Positions 48,011-60,504 of a DNA stretch of 64,000 nucleotides are shown here, piece by piece. The notes beneath the pieces were generated by a model. It ran no database searches, was not told where the DNA came from, and was given only the letters and a program-made list of their open reading frames with translations. The translations under genes and the position numbers were made by a program. Origin of the DNA: Rhodoferax sp. (GTDB taxonomy: Bacteria; Pseudomonadota; Gammaproteobacteria; Burkholderiales; Burkholderiaceae_C); assembly GCA_030685025.1 (NCBI GenBank), contig JAUXWC010000205.1, forward strand, positions 62,001-126,000, given 5' to 3'. Every line of letters begins with the position of its first letter. Position 1 is the first letter of the stretch.

Positions 48011-48477
48011 GACGTTGACCCTTCGTGGGCTGACGATGAAGATCCAATTTCACGTGCGTCTTTGCGAGGGCGGTACAAGGGCTCGGCGCCGACAAAGATG
48101 AGTCTGCGACGAAACGCCGCTGGGCTTTCCACCAACATGGTCGCCTTGAGCGACTCCAATCCGCTGGGGAAGAACGGGCGCTTCAGGAATCTGGATGAGT
48201 TCGCAGTCCAATCGGGCACGTCCACGTGATGGTGTAGTGCCAGATGCTCCGCAACTGCGGCCAGATAGGCGTTGGCCCGATCATTTTCGCCCAGCGGTGG
48301 TTCATCGGACAACATGGCAGCGCGCTCACTTGGACTGGACTCGGAGTAGAACTCATCAAGAAACTCGCGCAAGAACCCATCTACGTCGCCATGGCTCTGA
48401 CCCCAAAGCATGACCTCCTTGAGGGAATGAGGGCGCCGCTGGGTAGCGAGTGAGGCACGGACGGAGCTTGAGCTCAT
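48007..48477 (-). CDS. Partner protein of the nucleotidyltransferase, putative antitoxin
   Basis: 156 residues. The C-terminal half (HVDVPDWTANSSRFLKRPFFP, then LKATMLVESPAAFRRRLIFVGAEPLYRP) resembles the C-terminal region of XRE-type antitoxins linked to DUF6036 proteins; no helix-turn-helix is obvious at the N-terminus. Overlaps the nucleotidyltransferase start by four bases. Family assignment is tentative. Confidence 0.55.
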   Translation of the reverse strand: MSSSSVRASLATQRRPHSLKEVMLWGQSHGDVDGFLREFLDEFYSESSPSERAAMLSDEPPLGENDRANAYLAAVAEHLALHHHVDVPDWTANSSRFLKRPFFPSGLESLKATMLVESPAAFRRRLIFVGAEPLYRPRKDAREIGSSSSAHEGSTS

Positions 48478-48587
48478 AGCAATCTCCTGCGGTCAATTTT
48501 GAATTTTATCGACTCCACCAATGATTCGATGGCTATTGATACGTCGCGCGACAACCCAATTGGTCGTGGGGTAGTTCGACTTTCTGT

Positions 48588-49379
48588 TCATTGGGCGTAA
48601 AGGTCGGCTAAGAAATCTGAAACCAACTGCGCCACGGTGGCGACATTGCGCGCTTCTGCTTGCGTTGCCGCGTCCCCGGTCAGCGCGCGGTTTCCAAAAC
48701 CGTGGTCACCACCGACTATGGCAACCCGCGGTGTCGTGCCCGCCTTGGCCGCCAGTCGATAGAGCACGGCGGGCGCGCACAGGGGATCGCGGTCACCGGC
48801 GATGAAGGCCATGGGTCGGCGCTCCTGGGTGATGTGCGGGTAGTTCTCGTCAGCGACGTCCACCGGGATTGATTGACCTTTTGGCACGTGACTGCATACC
48901 GGGGTGAGAAACAGGCCACTGCGTAGCGAAGCATCGGCGGCGAAGGCCCGCCAGGCGACGATCGAGCCGAGCGACTTTCCGCCTACCGACAGTTGGGTTG
49001 GATTGACGCGTGGCTCGGCGCGAGCCAGGGCAAGAACGGTGCGCAGGTCCTCCAGTTCCTTGGACAGATCGTCCGACGGCGCCCCGCCCTTGGTAGGGCC
49101 GCTGAAGTAGGCCCAATTGAAACGGTACACCGCGATCCCTTGAGCGACCAGGCGCAGGGCAGTTTGCTCCAGCGCCGGGAGTGCCATGTGGTAGCCCTGT
49201 CCGGGCGCCAGCACGATCGCCGCAAACGGGCCAGGGCCGGCTGGAAAGTCAGCTATGACCGGCACTGCGGCATCGCGTGGCGTGATGGCGGTCAGCGCAT
49301 CGGCCGCCAGGGCTGGAACGGGCAAAGCAGCCAGCAAGGCGAGTGTGCAGGCGATGAGCGAATGTTGGATTTGTGGCAT
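48588..49379 (-). CDS. Exported alpha/beta-hydrolase-like protein
   Basis: 263 residues from the ATG at 49379. Sec signal peptide about 1-24 (TLALLAALPVPALAAD). Nucleophile elbow VGGKSLGS, earlier IVLAPGQGYHMALP, acid region AGDRDPLCAP and histidine in GGDHGFGN. Resembles dienelactone hydrolase/KANL3-like serine hydrolases. Substrate unknown. Confidence 0.75.
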   Translation of the reverse strand: MPQIQHSLIACTLALLAALPVPALAADALTAITPRDAAVPVIADFPAGPGPFAAIVLAPGQGYHMALPALEQTALRLVAQGIAVYRFNWAYFSGPTKGGAPSDDLSKELEDLRTVLALARAEPRVNPTQLSVGGKSLGSIVAWRAFAADASLRSGLFLTPVCSHVPKGQSIPVDVADENYPHITQERRPMAFIAGDRDPLCAPAVLYRLAAKAGTTPRVAIVGGDHGFGNRALTGDAATQAEARNVATVAQLVSDFLADLYAQ

Positions 49380-49443
49380 GGGTGGGGCGGCTTGCGGATT
49401 GGGGCAACGAGGGATCATCAGGCGACTTGGCCGTGTGATGATA

Positions 49444-49483
49444 GTTGAGGACAGAGCGTCGCTATGCGCCGGTCTGTCCCGCA
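49444..49483 (+). repeat. Palindromic element, copy (e), at the broken end of an oxidoreductase gene
   Basis: GTTGAGGACAGAGC, 13 bases, GGTCTGTCCCGCA. The last seven codons of the oxidoreductase remnant (GAGQTGA, stop) are read from this element, which therefore replaced the original 3' end. Confidence 0.8.
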
Positions 49484-50745
49484 CCCTTGGACAGCACGTA
49501 TTCGGCAAGCAGGTCGCCGGCGTGGGTGCCAACGATGGTGACACCCAGAATCCGGTCCTTGCCCGGTACGGTCAGCACTTTCACAAAGCCATGGGCTTCG
49601 CTGTCGGCAATGGCGCGGACCAGAGCGTCGATGCGGTGCTTCACCACCTCATAGGCGATGCCTTGTTCCCGGGCCTCCTGTTCATTCAGCCCGACGCGCG
49701 CCACCTCGGGGTCGATGAAGGTGGCCCAGGGAATCACCGAATAGTCGACCTTGAACTTCTTGAAGTCGCCAAATAGCGCGTTGACCGCCGCATACCAGGC
49801 CTGGTGCGCCGCCGTGTGGGTGAACTGGTGGGGGCCGGCCACGTCGCCGGCCGCATAGATGTTGGGGTAAATGGTTTGCAGGTACTCGTTGCTCTCGACC
49901 GTGCGTTGAGTAGGAATGCCCAGCCCTTCCAGCCCATAACCCGACAGACGTGCCACGCGGCCCACGGCGTGCAGCAGCGCGTCGAACTCGATGCCAAGTT
50001 CAATGCCGAGGTGTTCCACCACGATGGTCTTGACCTCGCCACTCTTCAGGGGTTGACGATTTTGGCGTGGCCCTGCAACACATCCACATCCAGGCTGGTG
50101 AAACGCTCCACGCTGTCGTGTGGGGCGATTTCTGCAATCACCGCATGCACGCGCGCCATCACGTCCCGAAAGCTGAACTCCGCAGTGGCATTGCGCAAGC
50201 CGTATTGGCTGGCATGGGTCATCTGGTGGCGCAGCCGGGCACTGCGGATCAAGGCCTTGCTGGGCACACAGCCAAAGTTCAGGCAGTCGCCTCCCATTTT
50301 GTGGGCTTCGACCAGCGTCACCTTGGACTTGACTGCGGCGCCAATCAAGGCGGTGACCAGGCCCCCAGCGCCGGCGCCGATCACGATCAGATTGCGGTCA
50401 AACGACGTCGGCCTAACCGCCTTCCAGCGCGCATACACCTGTTGGCGTTTGACCATGTCGACGACCCTTTTGGCGACGAGTGGAAAGACGCCCAACAGCA
50501 CAAAGGCGCCGATCAATCCCGGGGACAAGACCCCGCCCAAGGCGTCGATCTTCGCGATCTCGGTGCCCGCAACCACGTAAGCCACTGTGCCGGCAAACAT
50601 GCCCACCTGGCTGACCCAGAAGAAGGTCCAGGTCTTCATGCGCGTCAGGCCCATCAGCAGGTTGAGCGCAAAGAAGGGAATGGCCGGAATCAGCCGCAGC
50701 GTGAACAGATAGAACGCACCTTTCCGGTCGATAGGAGCGCGATTT
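49462..50745 (-). pseudogene. FAD-dependent pyridine nucleotide-disulfide oxidoreductase fused to TVP38-type domain, decayed
   Basis: Three breaks are visible. The N-terminus of the TVP38/DedA-like domain is gone: homology starts only at about 50745 with RKGAFYLFTLRLIPAIPFF. The FAD domain begins normally (LIVIGAGAGGLVTALIGAAVKSKVTLVE, GGDCLNFGCVPSKALIRSA), then the frame stops at 50046 (GHAKIVNP, TGA), and the homologous frame resumes downstream with KTIVVEHLGIELGIEFDALL, lacking about 150-170 residues between. The 3' end is replaced by a palindromic repeat (GAGQTGA). A functional product is very unlikely. Confidence 0.85.
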
Positions 50746-50945
50746 TCTTGGTAGGCAAGGAGGAGTCCGTTTGCGTCAGAGTGGGTAGGCCCGAGTGTGA
50801 GCCGGACTGCGCGGCTTGGTCGAGCAGGCTGCGCCATTCTTACATCGACGCCATGGTGACGACGATCCGCTCGTCGCCCGGCCGACTGCTTGAGGGCCAG
50901 CCCTGGGGCAAGCGACACGGCTGGGTCCGGCGCCTCTGGCCGGCG

Positions 50946-54350
<3,405 letters not shown>

Positions 54351-54356
54351 TTCAAC

Positions 54357-55706
54357 ATGGGAATTCACGCAATCAAGATGCCCGACATCGGCGAAGGCAT
54401 TGCCGAAGTGGAGTTGGTCGCCTGGCATGTGCAGGTGGGTGACATGGTGGCCGAGGACCAGATCCTGGCCGATGTGATGACCGACAAGGCCACGGTGGAG
54501 ATTCCGTCCTCGGTGGCGGGCAAGGTGCTGTCACTCGGGGGCGTGGTCGGCCAGGTGATGGCCGTGGGCTCCGAGGTGATTCGGATCGAGGTGGCGGGTG
54601 CCGGCAACGTCAAGGAAGGTGCCGCAGGCGCCGCGCCGACGGTGCCCGTTGCGCCGACCGCTCCGGCCGTCGCAGTGCCGCCAGCCGCTACCGACGCGCC
54701 ACAGGCCAAGCCTGACGCATCGATACCAGTTGCCACGCCCGCCAAGGCTCCCGCCGCAAGCGCCGCGGCCCCACGACGCGACGGCGCCAATGGCGCCACC
54801 ACAACGCACATCCGCCAGAGCGGTGACAAACCCATCGCCTCACCGGCGGTGCGCCGTCGGGCCTGGGAACTGGGCATCGAGCTGCAGTTCGTACCCGGCA
54901 GTGGACCGGCCGGCCGCATCGTGCAAGCCGACCTGGAGGCTTACGCGGCACGTGCTGCTCAGGGCCCAACCGCTGCCGGTATGGCGGATCAACGTTACGC
55001 CCAGCGTGACGATGAGCAAGCCGTGCCCGTGATCGGCCTGCGCCGCAAGATCGCACAGAAGATGCAGGACGCCAAACGTCGCATTCCGCACTTTGCCTAT
55101 GTGGAAGAGATCGACGTGACCGAGTTGGACGCCTTGCGCACCAAGCTCAACGCCAAGTACGGCAAGGAGCGTGGCCGCCTCACGGTGTTGCCCTTCATCA
55201 TGCGCGCTCTGGTGTTGGCCGTACGCGAATTCCCGCAGATCAATGCCCGCTTCGATGACGACGCCGGTGTGGTCAATCGTTTGGGTGCGGTGCACCTGGG
55301 CATCGCCGCGCAAAGCGAGGCCGGGCTGATGGTGCCGGTGGTGCGCCACGCCGAAACCCGCGACCTGTGGTCCTGCGCGGCCGAGGTGGCGCGCCTGGCC
55401 GAGGCGGTGCGCAGTGGCAAGGCCACGCGGGAGGAGTTATCCGGCTCCACCATCACCATCACCAGCCTGGGCGCCCTGGGCGGCATCGTCACCACGCCGG
55501 TGATCAACCACCCCGAGGTGGCCATCGTGGGCGTCAACCGCATGGTTGAGCGGCCCATGATCCGTAACGGCATGGTGGTGGCGCGCCAGATGATGAACCT
55601 GTCGTCATCGTTTGATCACCGCGTGGTGGACGGCATGCATGCCGCCGAATTCATTCAACTGATGCGTGGCTACCTGGAGACGCCCGCCACCTTGTTTGTG
55701 GACTAA
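54357..55706 (+). CDS. bkdB: Branched-chain 2-oxoacid dehydrogenase E2 (dihydrolipoyl acyltransferase)
   Basis: 449 residues. One lipoyl domain with lysine K44 (MTDKATVEIP), a Pro/Ala-rich linker (about 85-145), an E3-binding domain (ASPAVRRRAWELGIELQFVPGSGPAGRI) and a catalytic domain ending SSSFDHRVVDGMHAAEFIQLM with the HxxxDG motif. Six bases after bkdA2. Confidence 0.96.
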   Translation: MGIHAIKMPDIGEGIAEVELVAWHVQVGDMVAEDQILADVMTDKATVEIPSSVAGKVLSLGGVVGQVMAVGSEVIRIEVAGAGNVKEGAAGAAPTVPVAPTAPAVAVPPAATDAPQAKPDASIPVATPAKAPAASAAAPRRDGANGATTTHIRQSGDKPIASPAVRRRAWELGIELQFVPGSGPAGRIVQADLEAYAARAAQGPTAAGMADQRYAQRDDEQAVPVIGLRRKIAQKMQDAKRRIPHFAYVEEIDVTELDALRTKLNAKYGKERGRLTVLPFIMRALVLAVREFPQINARFDDDAGVVNRLGAVHLGIAAQSEAGLMVPVVRHAETRDLWSCAAEVARLAEAVRSGKATREELSGSTITITSLGALGGIVTTPVINHPEVAIVGVNRMVERPMIRNGMVVARQMMNLSSSFDHRVVDGMHAAEFIQLMRGYLETPATLFVD

Positions 55707-55709
55707 GCC

Positions 55710-57113
55710 ATGGATACACACCACACCACACTACTGATCATTGGCGGCGGACCCGGCGGCTACGTGGCCGCCATCCGCGCCGCCCAACTCGGCATCGCCA
55801 CCACGCTGGTGGAAGGCGAAACCCTGGGCGGCACCTGTCTGAACATTGGCTGCATCCCCTCCAAGGCGCTGATCCACGCGGCTGACGCTTACCACCAGAC
55901 GCGCCACTTCACCGGCGACAGCACGCTGGGTATTCATGTGCAGTCAGCCAGCATCGACGTGGCGCAAACCGTGCGCTGGAAAGACGGCATCGTCGCCCGC
56001 CTAACTGGTGGCGTGAGTGCCTTGCTCAAGAAACACGGCGTCAAGGTGGTCAAGGGCTGGGCGCAAATTGTTGATGGCAAGACCGTCGATGTGACGCTGG
56101 CCAAACCCGAAGCCAAACCGATGCGTATCCAGTGCGAGCATTTGTTGCTGGCCAGCGGCTCGGTCGAGCTGGGCTTGCCAGGCATGCCCTTTGGCGGGCG
56201 TGTCATCTCGTCCACCCAAGCCTTGTCACCTGCCACCGTGCCGGCCAAGCTGGTGGTGGTTGGCGCGGGCTACATCGGGCTGGAGCTGGGCATCGTTTAC
56301 CGCAAGCTCGGCGCCGACGTGACAGTGGTGGAAGCACAAAACAGCATCCTGCCACTGTACGACGAGGAACTGGTCAAACCGGTGGTCAACTCACTGCGCA
56401 AACTCGGCGTGCAAGTGCACCTGGGTTACAAGGTGCAGGGCCTGAACGCCACCGGCGATGCCGTGCGGGTGTTGGATGGCGCCGGGCACGAGCGTTCACT
56501 GCCGGCCGACCAGGTGCTGGTGGCCATCGGCCGCGTGCCACGCACCCACGGCTGGGGCCTGGAGCAACTGATGCTGGCCATGCAGGGCCGCGCCTTGAAG
56601 GTGGACGACCAGTGCCGCACCTCCATGCGCAATGTCTGGGCGATTGGTGACCTGACCGGTGAGCCCATGCTGGCGCACCGCGCCATGGCGCAAGGCGAGA
56701 TGGTGGCCGAAATCATTGCCGGCAAACGTCGCCACTTCGCCCCCAACGCCATCGCGGCGGTGTGCTTCACCGACCCCGAAATCGTCACCGCCGGCCTGTC
56801 GCCCAAAGAGGCGGAGAAGGCCGGCCTGGACTGCATCCACGCCCACTTCCCCTTCGCCGCCAATGGCCGCGCCATGACGCTCGAATCCACCGACGGTTTC
56901 GTGCGTGTGGTGGCCCGGCGCGACAACCATTTGATTGTGGGTTGGCAGGCGGTGGGGGCCGGGGTGTCGGAGCTGAGTACCGCGTTTTCCCACTCGCTGG
57001 AGATGGGGGCTTGTCTGGAGGATGTGGCGGGCACGATTCACGCGCATCCGACGCTGGGAGAGGCGGTGCAGGAAGCGGCGCTAAGGGCGCTGGGGCATGC
57101 GTTGCATGTGTAG
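55710..57113 (+). CDS. lpdV: Dihydrolipoyl dehydrogenase of the bkd complex (E3)
   Basis: 467 residues. FAD motif [21 protein letters not shown], redox-active pair C43/C48 in [18 protein letters not shown] motif [27 protein letters not shown], and C-terminal [15 protein letters not shown] with the catalytic histidine. Reoxidises the bkd lipoamide. Three bases after bkdB. A degenerate fragment of a similar gene lies at 59333-59448. Confidence 0.94.
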   Translation: MDTHHTTLLIIGGGPGGYVAAIRAAQLGIATTLVEGETLGGTCLNIGCIPSKALIHAADAYHQTRHFTGDSTLGIHVQSASIDVAQTVRWKDGIVARLTGGVSALLKKHGVKVVKGWAQIVDGKTVDVTLAKPEAKPMRIQCEHLLLASGSVELGLPGMPFGGRVISSTQALSPATVPAKLVVVGAGYIGLELGIVYRKLGADVTVVEAQNSILPLYDEELVKPVVNSLRKLGVQVHLGYKVQGLNATGDAVRVLDGAGHERSLPADQVLVAIGRVPRTHGWGLEQLMLAMQGRALKVDDQCRTSMRNVWAIGDLTGEPMLAHRAMAQGEMVAEIIAGKRRHFAPNAIAAVCFTDPEIVTAGLSPKEAEKAGLDCIHAHFPFAANGRAMTLESTDGFVRVVARRDNHLIVGWQAVGAGVSELSTAFSHSLEMGACLEDVAGTIHAHPTLGEAVQEAALRALGHALHV

Positions 57114-57180
57114 AGCACGGGCTTTGTTCGGGTGGGTGGCTTGGGCGCCTTGTTCTGTCGCTGAATAGGGGGCGTTCTTC

Positions 57181-57560
57181 GTGAGTATTCGTGGTCCTGT
57201 CACCGGCGTTGAGCGGCAGTGCGAACGTGTTCTTCGGCCTTTGCCGGAGTGGTTCGGCATCGAAGAGTCTCTGGTGGAGTACGCCTCGAACACGGCGACA
57301 CTGCCGACCTTCGTCGCCCAGGACGAGGGCCAGCTTACTGGTTTTCTCTCGCTTCGGCGGCAGAGGACTGGCTGCGGTCGCAAGGAGCGCAATTTCTTCA
57401 GGTTAAGACGCTGGCAGCGACGCACCCGAGCCTTGCCTATGCTCAAACGAGACGATTTTATGAACGCATCGGATACCGTCCCCTGGAAGTCTTTCCGAGC
57501 CTTTGGGCGGCGCACTTGCCAGTGTTGCTTCTTGTCAAGGCACTCGATGTTGGGGACTAA
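57181..57560 (+). pseudogene. GNAT acetyltransferase remnant with internal deletion
   Basis: The N-terminal frame (57181 onward) reads WFGIEESLVEYASN...FVAQDEGQLTGFLSL, and from about 57345 a different frame reads AAEDWLRSQGAQFLQVKTLAATHPSLAYAQTRRFYERIGYRPLE to a stop at 57560. In intact relatives about 35 residues, including acetyl-CoA motif A, lie between these parts. The missing motif and the frame change indicate a non-functional remnant. Confidence 0.7.
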
Positions 57561-57705
57561 GCTGAGCATGGAGTCCGATGTTATCGCCAGTGGCGCGAGG
57601 TCGCCTCCGGTCGAGCCATGAGGGCCGCAAGTTTCCCGGGTTCATCCGGGCGTGAGCCTGTCTTTCGAACTCACAAGGAATCCTTGATGGTTCGATTTGG
57701 CGAGG

Positions 57706-58170
57706 TCACTTGCAGAAAGTATCCATCAGCAACGCTTGGGCAGGCGCAACGATGCGTACGCCCATATCGGCTTCGATCACCAGCAAATCCTGGTCGCCGG
57801 TGACCAACCACAGTGCAGAACCTACCACGGCGGTGTGAATGAACTTGTCATCATCACCATCCCTGCTGAAACGCTGCGCCGCAATGTCGGCGGGGATGCC
57901 AACCCAATGCGCCAAGGCGTGTGCGTCATGTAGGATGCCCCGCCGCGCTTCCATGCTCAGGTAACGGTCAAACTTGGGTTTCCAGATGCGTGCTTCCAGT
58001 TCGGCAAACGTGGCATCTGAAAACACGGGCACCCCAGAGGCCAGCACGCGCCGCACCACCTGCGCAGGCGCACCCGCTGGGGACAGGGCGGCACTCAACC
58101 ACACATTGGTGTCGATGACCACCCGGCGTCCTATGGCCTCGCGCCGCGAGTAGCCGGTCTCAACTCTCAT
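57706..58170 (-). CDS. PIN-domain toxin (VapC-like, TIGR00305 type)
   Basis: 154 residues. Acidic residues of a PIN ribonuclease: D20 in VVIDTNVWLSAALS, E in FAELEARIWKPKF, D residues in RDGDDDKFIHTAV, and TGDQDLL. The start overlaps the antitoxin stop by 11 bases. Confidence 0.9.
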   Translation of the reverse strand: MRVETGYSRREAIGRRVVIDTNVWLSAALSPAGAPAQVVRRVLASGVPVFSDATFAELEARIWKPKFDRYLSMEARRGILHDAHALAHWVGIPADIAAQRFSRDGDDDKFIHTAVVGSALWLVTGDQDLLVIEADMGVRIVAPAQALLMDTFCK

Positions 58171-58411
58171 CGGCCAGCAAGGCGTCCAAACCCTCGGGCG
58201 TCATTCCGGCGCGTGTTGCCGCCTGGGCGGATTCGTCCAGCCGGTGCTGCAAGCGGTCGGCATAAAAGGCGCGCATGGCTTCAAAGTCTTGCGCGCTCAC
58301 CATCACGCCCACCATACGGTCGTGTTTGAGCACGCCGATCGGCTCACGCTGCGCTCGGTCCAGGAATTCCCCGAACCGGGTCTTGGCTTCGTTGGCGGTA
58401 AAGGTTTGCAT
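58160..58411 (-). CDS. Phd/YefM-type antitoxin
   Basis: 83 residues: FTANEAKTRFGEFLDRAQREPIGVLKHDRMVGVMVSAQDFE is a typical Phd/YefM fold. Pairs with the PIN protein. A good sigma-70-like promoter lies upstream at 58446-58474. Confidence 0.9.
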   Translation of the reverse strand: MQTFTANEAKTRFGEFLDRAQREPIGVLKHDRMVGVMVSAQDFEAMRAFYADRLQHRLDESAQAATRAGMTPEGLDALLADES

Positions 58412-58445
58412 CGGACACTCCTTGTTCGATTGGCATCAATAGTGC

Positions 58446-58474
58446 AATTTAGTCGAATCGCTCGATTTGGTCAA
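58446..58474 (-). promoter_or_regulatory. Sigma-70-type promoter of the phd-PIN operon
   Basis: On the minus strand TTGACC and TAAATT are separated by exactly 17 bases, about 35-60 bases upstream of the antitoxin start. AT-rich spacer with a CGAATCG/CGATT near-palindrome that could be the antitoxin operator. Confidence 0.6.
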
Positions 58475-58523
58475 ATTTCCTGGTGACACGCAGCCCGCCG
58501 CCCCCACCCGCATCGGGTCAGCG

Positions 58524-58718
58524 TTAGTGGTAGTCGTCTTCGCGCTGATGGCGAATGGCGCCGATGAGGACGGTGTGGCCATCAACGACCTCGAACAGGG
58601 CCACGTAGCCGGTGGTGCCGAACGGAATGAGCAACTCGCGAATGAAGGGGCTGTTTGTGATCTTGCGGCAGGCAATCGGCGAGGATCGCAGGAAGGCCGT
58701 GCCATCCTTGTTTGTCAA
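58524..58718 (-). pseudogene. ParE/RelE-type toxin C-terminal remnant
   Basis: About 60 residues ending IRELLIPFGTTGYVALFEVVDGHTVLIGAIRHQREDDYH, the typical C-terminus of ParE toxins. The N-terminal helices are missing or unrecognisable, and no antitoxin is next to it. Treated as a remnant. Confidence 0.6.
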
Positions 58719-58884
58719 TCCATGGTCCGGGATTCAGATGACGCTGAATTTGCCTTGAAATTCGAAATTCGCCGCACCGAATTTCAATCCAGTTTTGGAG
58801 CCACTTCTCAAGCGTTCTCGGCCTGACCGGTGACCCGACTCTGGGACTGCGGCCCGGCCCGCGTCGGGTGCGGTTACTCATGCA

Positions 58885-59335
58885 GAAATTGAGCCCCCCA
58901 GGCAGCCAGTCCACCGCCAAGCAAAGCTCAATTCCCTCCGGCGGCGGCGACCGACCGTTGGTGCGTGCAGCGTGATCAGTTGCCGGGTGGCGTCAGGCCA
59001 GGTTTCGGCTGCATCCTGCAGGGCACGCACCTCGCGCGTCAGGGTTGCAGGGTGGTCCAATTCGGTGCAGACTTGGATCAAGGTCTGTTTGCCGGAGACG
59101 TCGCGCCCCAGGAAGTCCACCTCGTACCCCGCAGCGGTGCGTACATAGTTAACCTGGGCGCCACGGCGTTGCAGTTCATGCAGACCATCGTCTCCAATGC
59201 GTGGCCGACATTGCTTTTGCCCGAGCGATCAAACAAGGCGATCAGCCCGGTATCGACCGGGTACACCTTGCATGGGTTGACTTGTCGGCGGCGCTCCGAG
59301 TCGGTGGCCACGTCCAGGCTGCACAAAAGGAAGGC
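58885..59335 (-). pseudogene. AAA-ATPase (DUF4143-type) C-terminal remnant, frameshifted
   Basis: From about 59335: SERRRQVNPCKVYPVDTGLIALFDRSGKSNVGHALETMV, then a one-base shift near 59180, then LHELQRRGAQVNYVRTAAGYEVDFLGRDVSGKQTLIQVC...DAAETWPDATRQLITLHA, and a second shift near 58930 before LAVDWLPGG. The order is that of the DUF4143 domain of AAA ATPases; the ATPase domain itself is absent. Confidence 0.7.
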
Positions 59336-59448
59336 ATGCGCAACGCCTGGGCGATTGGCGACCTGACTTGCATCCACCGACGGCGTCGTGCGCGTGGTGG
59401 CACCGCGCGACAACCAATTGATCGTGGGTTGGCACGGTGGGGGCGATC
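59333..59448 (+). pseudogene. Fragment of a dihydrolipoyl dehydrogenase gene
   Basis: The plus strand reads MRNAWAIGDLT followed directly by a stretch matching lpdV around [19 protein letters not shown]; in lpdV the two are separated by about 75 codons. The nucleotide match with 56630-56650 and 56885-56965 is high, so this is a deleted fragment of an lpd copy. Confidence 0.65.
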
Positions 59449-59679
59449 CCTTGACAAGGAAAACCTCGGCGTAGCGTCGCGGCCGGCCAGCCGTCGGCGG
59501 TTGGAGAGCTTGACTAAATCGCTCTATTTCTGAAAAAAGAAATTCTTGACATATCTTTGAATCAGCACTCATTGAAGTGATGTGTTGCTGCGACCGCGTG
59601 TCGGGTCAATTCGGTGCCTGACAGGTTGCTTCCCGCGAGCAGGGGAGCCGGATGCCTAGGTAGAGATAGGAGGCAAATC

Positions 59680-59871
59680 ATGAATGCTGTTGACCATTCC
59701 AGTGACTCAACGCCTGTTGATCGGCGTGTCAATTCGGGTCCTACAACAGGGTTTCATCGGCGACTGAGAGACTCCCTCTTCAACCGGACGCGGTGGCCAG
59801 CACTCGTCTCGTTGTGGTTCGTCGCGGGTGGTGTGCTCCTTGTGTATTTCCTGTTTCTGATTTCCGGGTAA
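59680..59871 (+). CDS. Small single-pass membrane protein of unknown function
   Basis: 63 residues with a perfect AGGAGG ribosome site seven bases before the ATG. The N-terminal half is polar (about 1-38), then LRDSLFNRTRWPALVSLWFVAGGVLLVYFLFLISG gives one membrane helix at the extreme C-terminus. It is not recognised as any family. The strong ribosome site in the middle of decayed sequence suggests a real gene. Confidence 0.6.
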   Translation: MNAVDHSSDSTPVDRRVNSGPTTGFHRRLRDSLFNRTRWPALVSLWFVAGGVLLVYFLFLISG

Positions 59872-60056
59872 TTCCCGGCGTCCTGAACTCCTGCGCTGAG
59901 GTGTCTGGCTGAGTGCTGGAGTTTTGTTGTCGAGTCGTTGATCAAGTCGACCTGTGGGAGTAGGATGGGTCAGGGCGGCCAGCCTTTTCGAAGCGCCGTT
60001 TGAGCGCAAGCTTCGTTGCGAAGCGATTTCATGACTCCACACCTCAGTCTCACGAT

Positions 60057-60461
60057 ATGACCCGCACCGTCACAGCCCTGATTCCATCGACCAAGCTCGA
60101 GGTTGACAAGGCGCGCAAGCTGGTCGCCTTGGGCTATCCGGTGGTGGCGCCGGCACTGGCGGAAATGCTTGAGTGGGTCGAAGACCCGAGTTGGCCGGTG
60201 GCAGGGATTTTTCTGCCATTCCTGGCCGGAATTGGTGCGCCGTTGGCGCCCCATGTGCGCTACGTCCTGCAGACGCAGGACGAGCAATGGAAGCGCGTCG
60301 TGCTTGGTGACATTGTGGGCGCGTCCAAAGCCCTGGCCCAAGCCCTCGCGGTTGATCTGCACCGACTGAAGGACTCGCCCACCGCTGCGGAGCAGGCCGA
60401 GGGGCTTGATGTCCTGGCGGACGAGTTGTTCTGGAAATACTGCGGCGACGGCAAGGCTTAG
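60057..60461 (+). CDS. DUF5071-like protein
   Basis: 134 residues: LIPSTKLEVDKARKLVALGYPVVAPALAEMLEWVEDPSWPVAGIFLPFLAGIG matches the DUF5071 pattern, which folds as HEAT-like helices. ATG at 60057. Found singly or near immunity genes in other genomes; role unknown. Confidence 0.7.
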   Translation: MTRTVTALIPSTKLEVDKARKLVALGYPVVAPALAEMLEWVEDPSWPVAGIFLPFLAGIGAPLAPHVRYVLQTQDEQWKRVVLGDIVGASKALAQALAVDLHRLKDSPTAAEQAEGLDVLADELFWKYCGDGKA

Positions 60462-60504
60462 GTGGTCGAGTCGGCCGCCAGGCCGCGATCAAGACGGACC
60501 TTCA

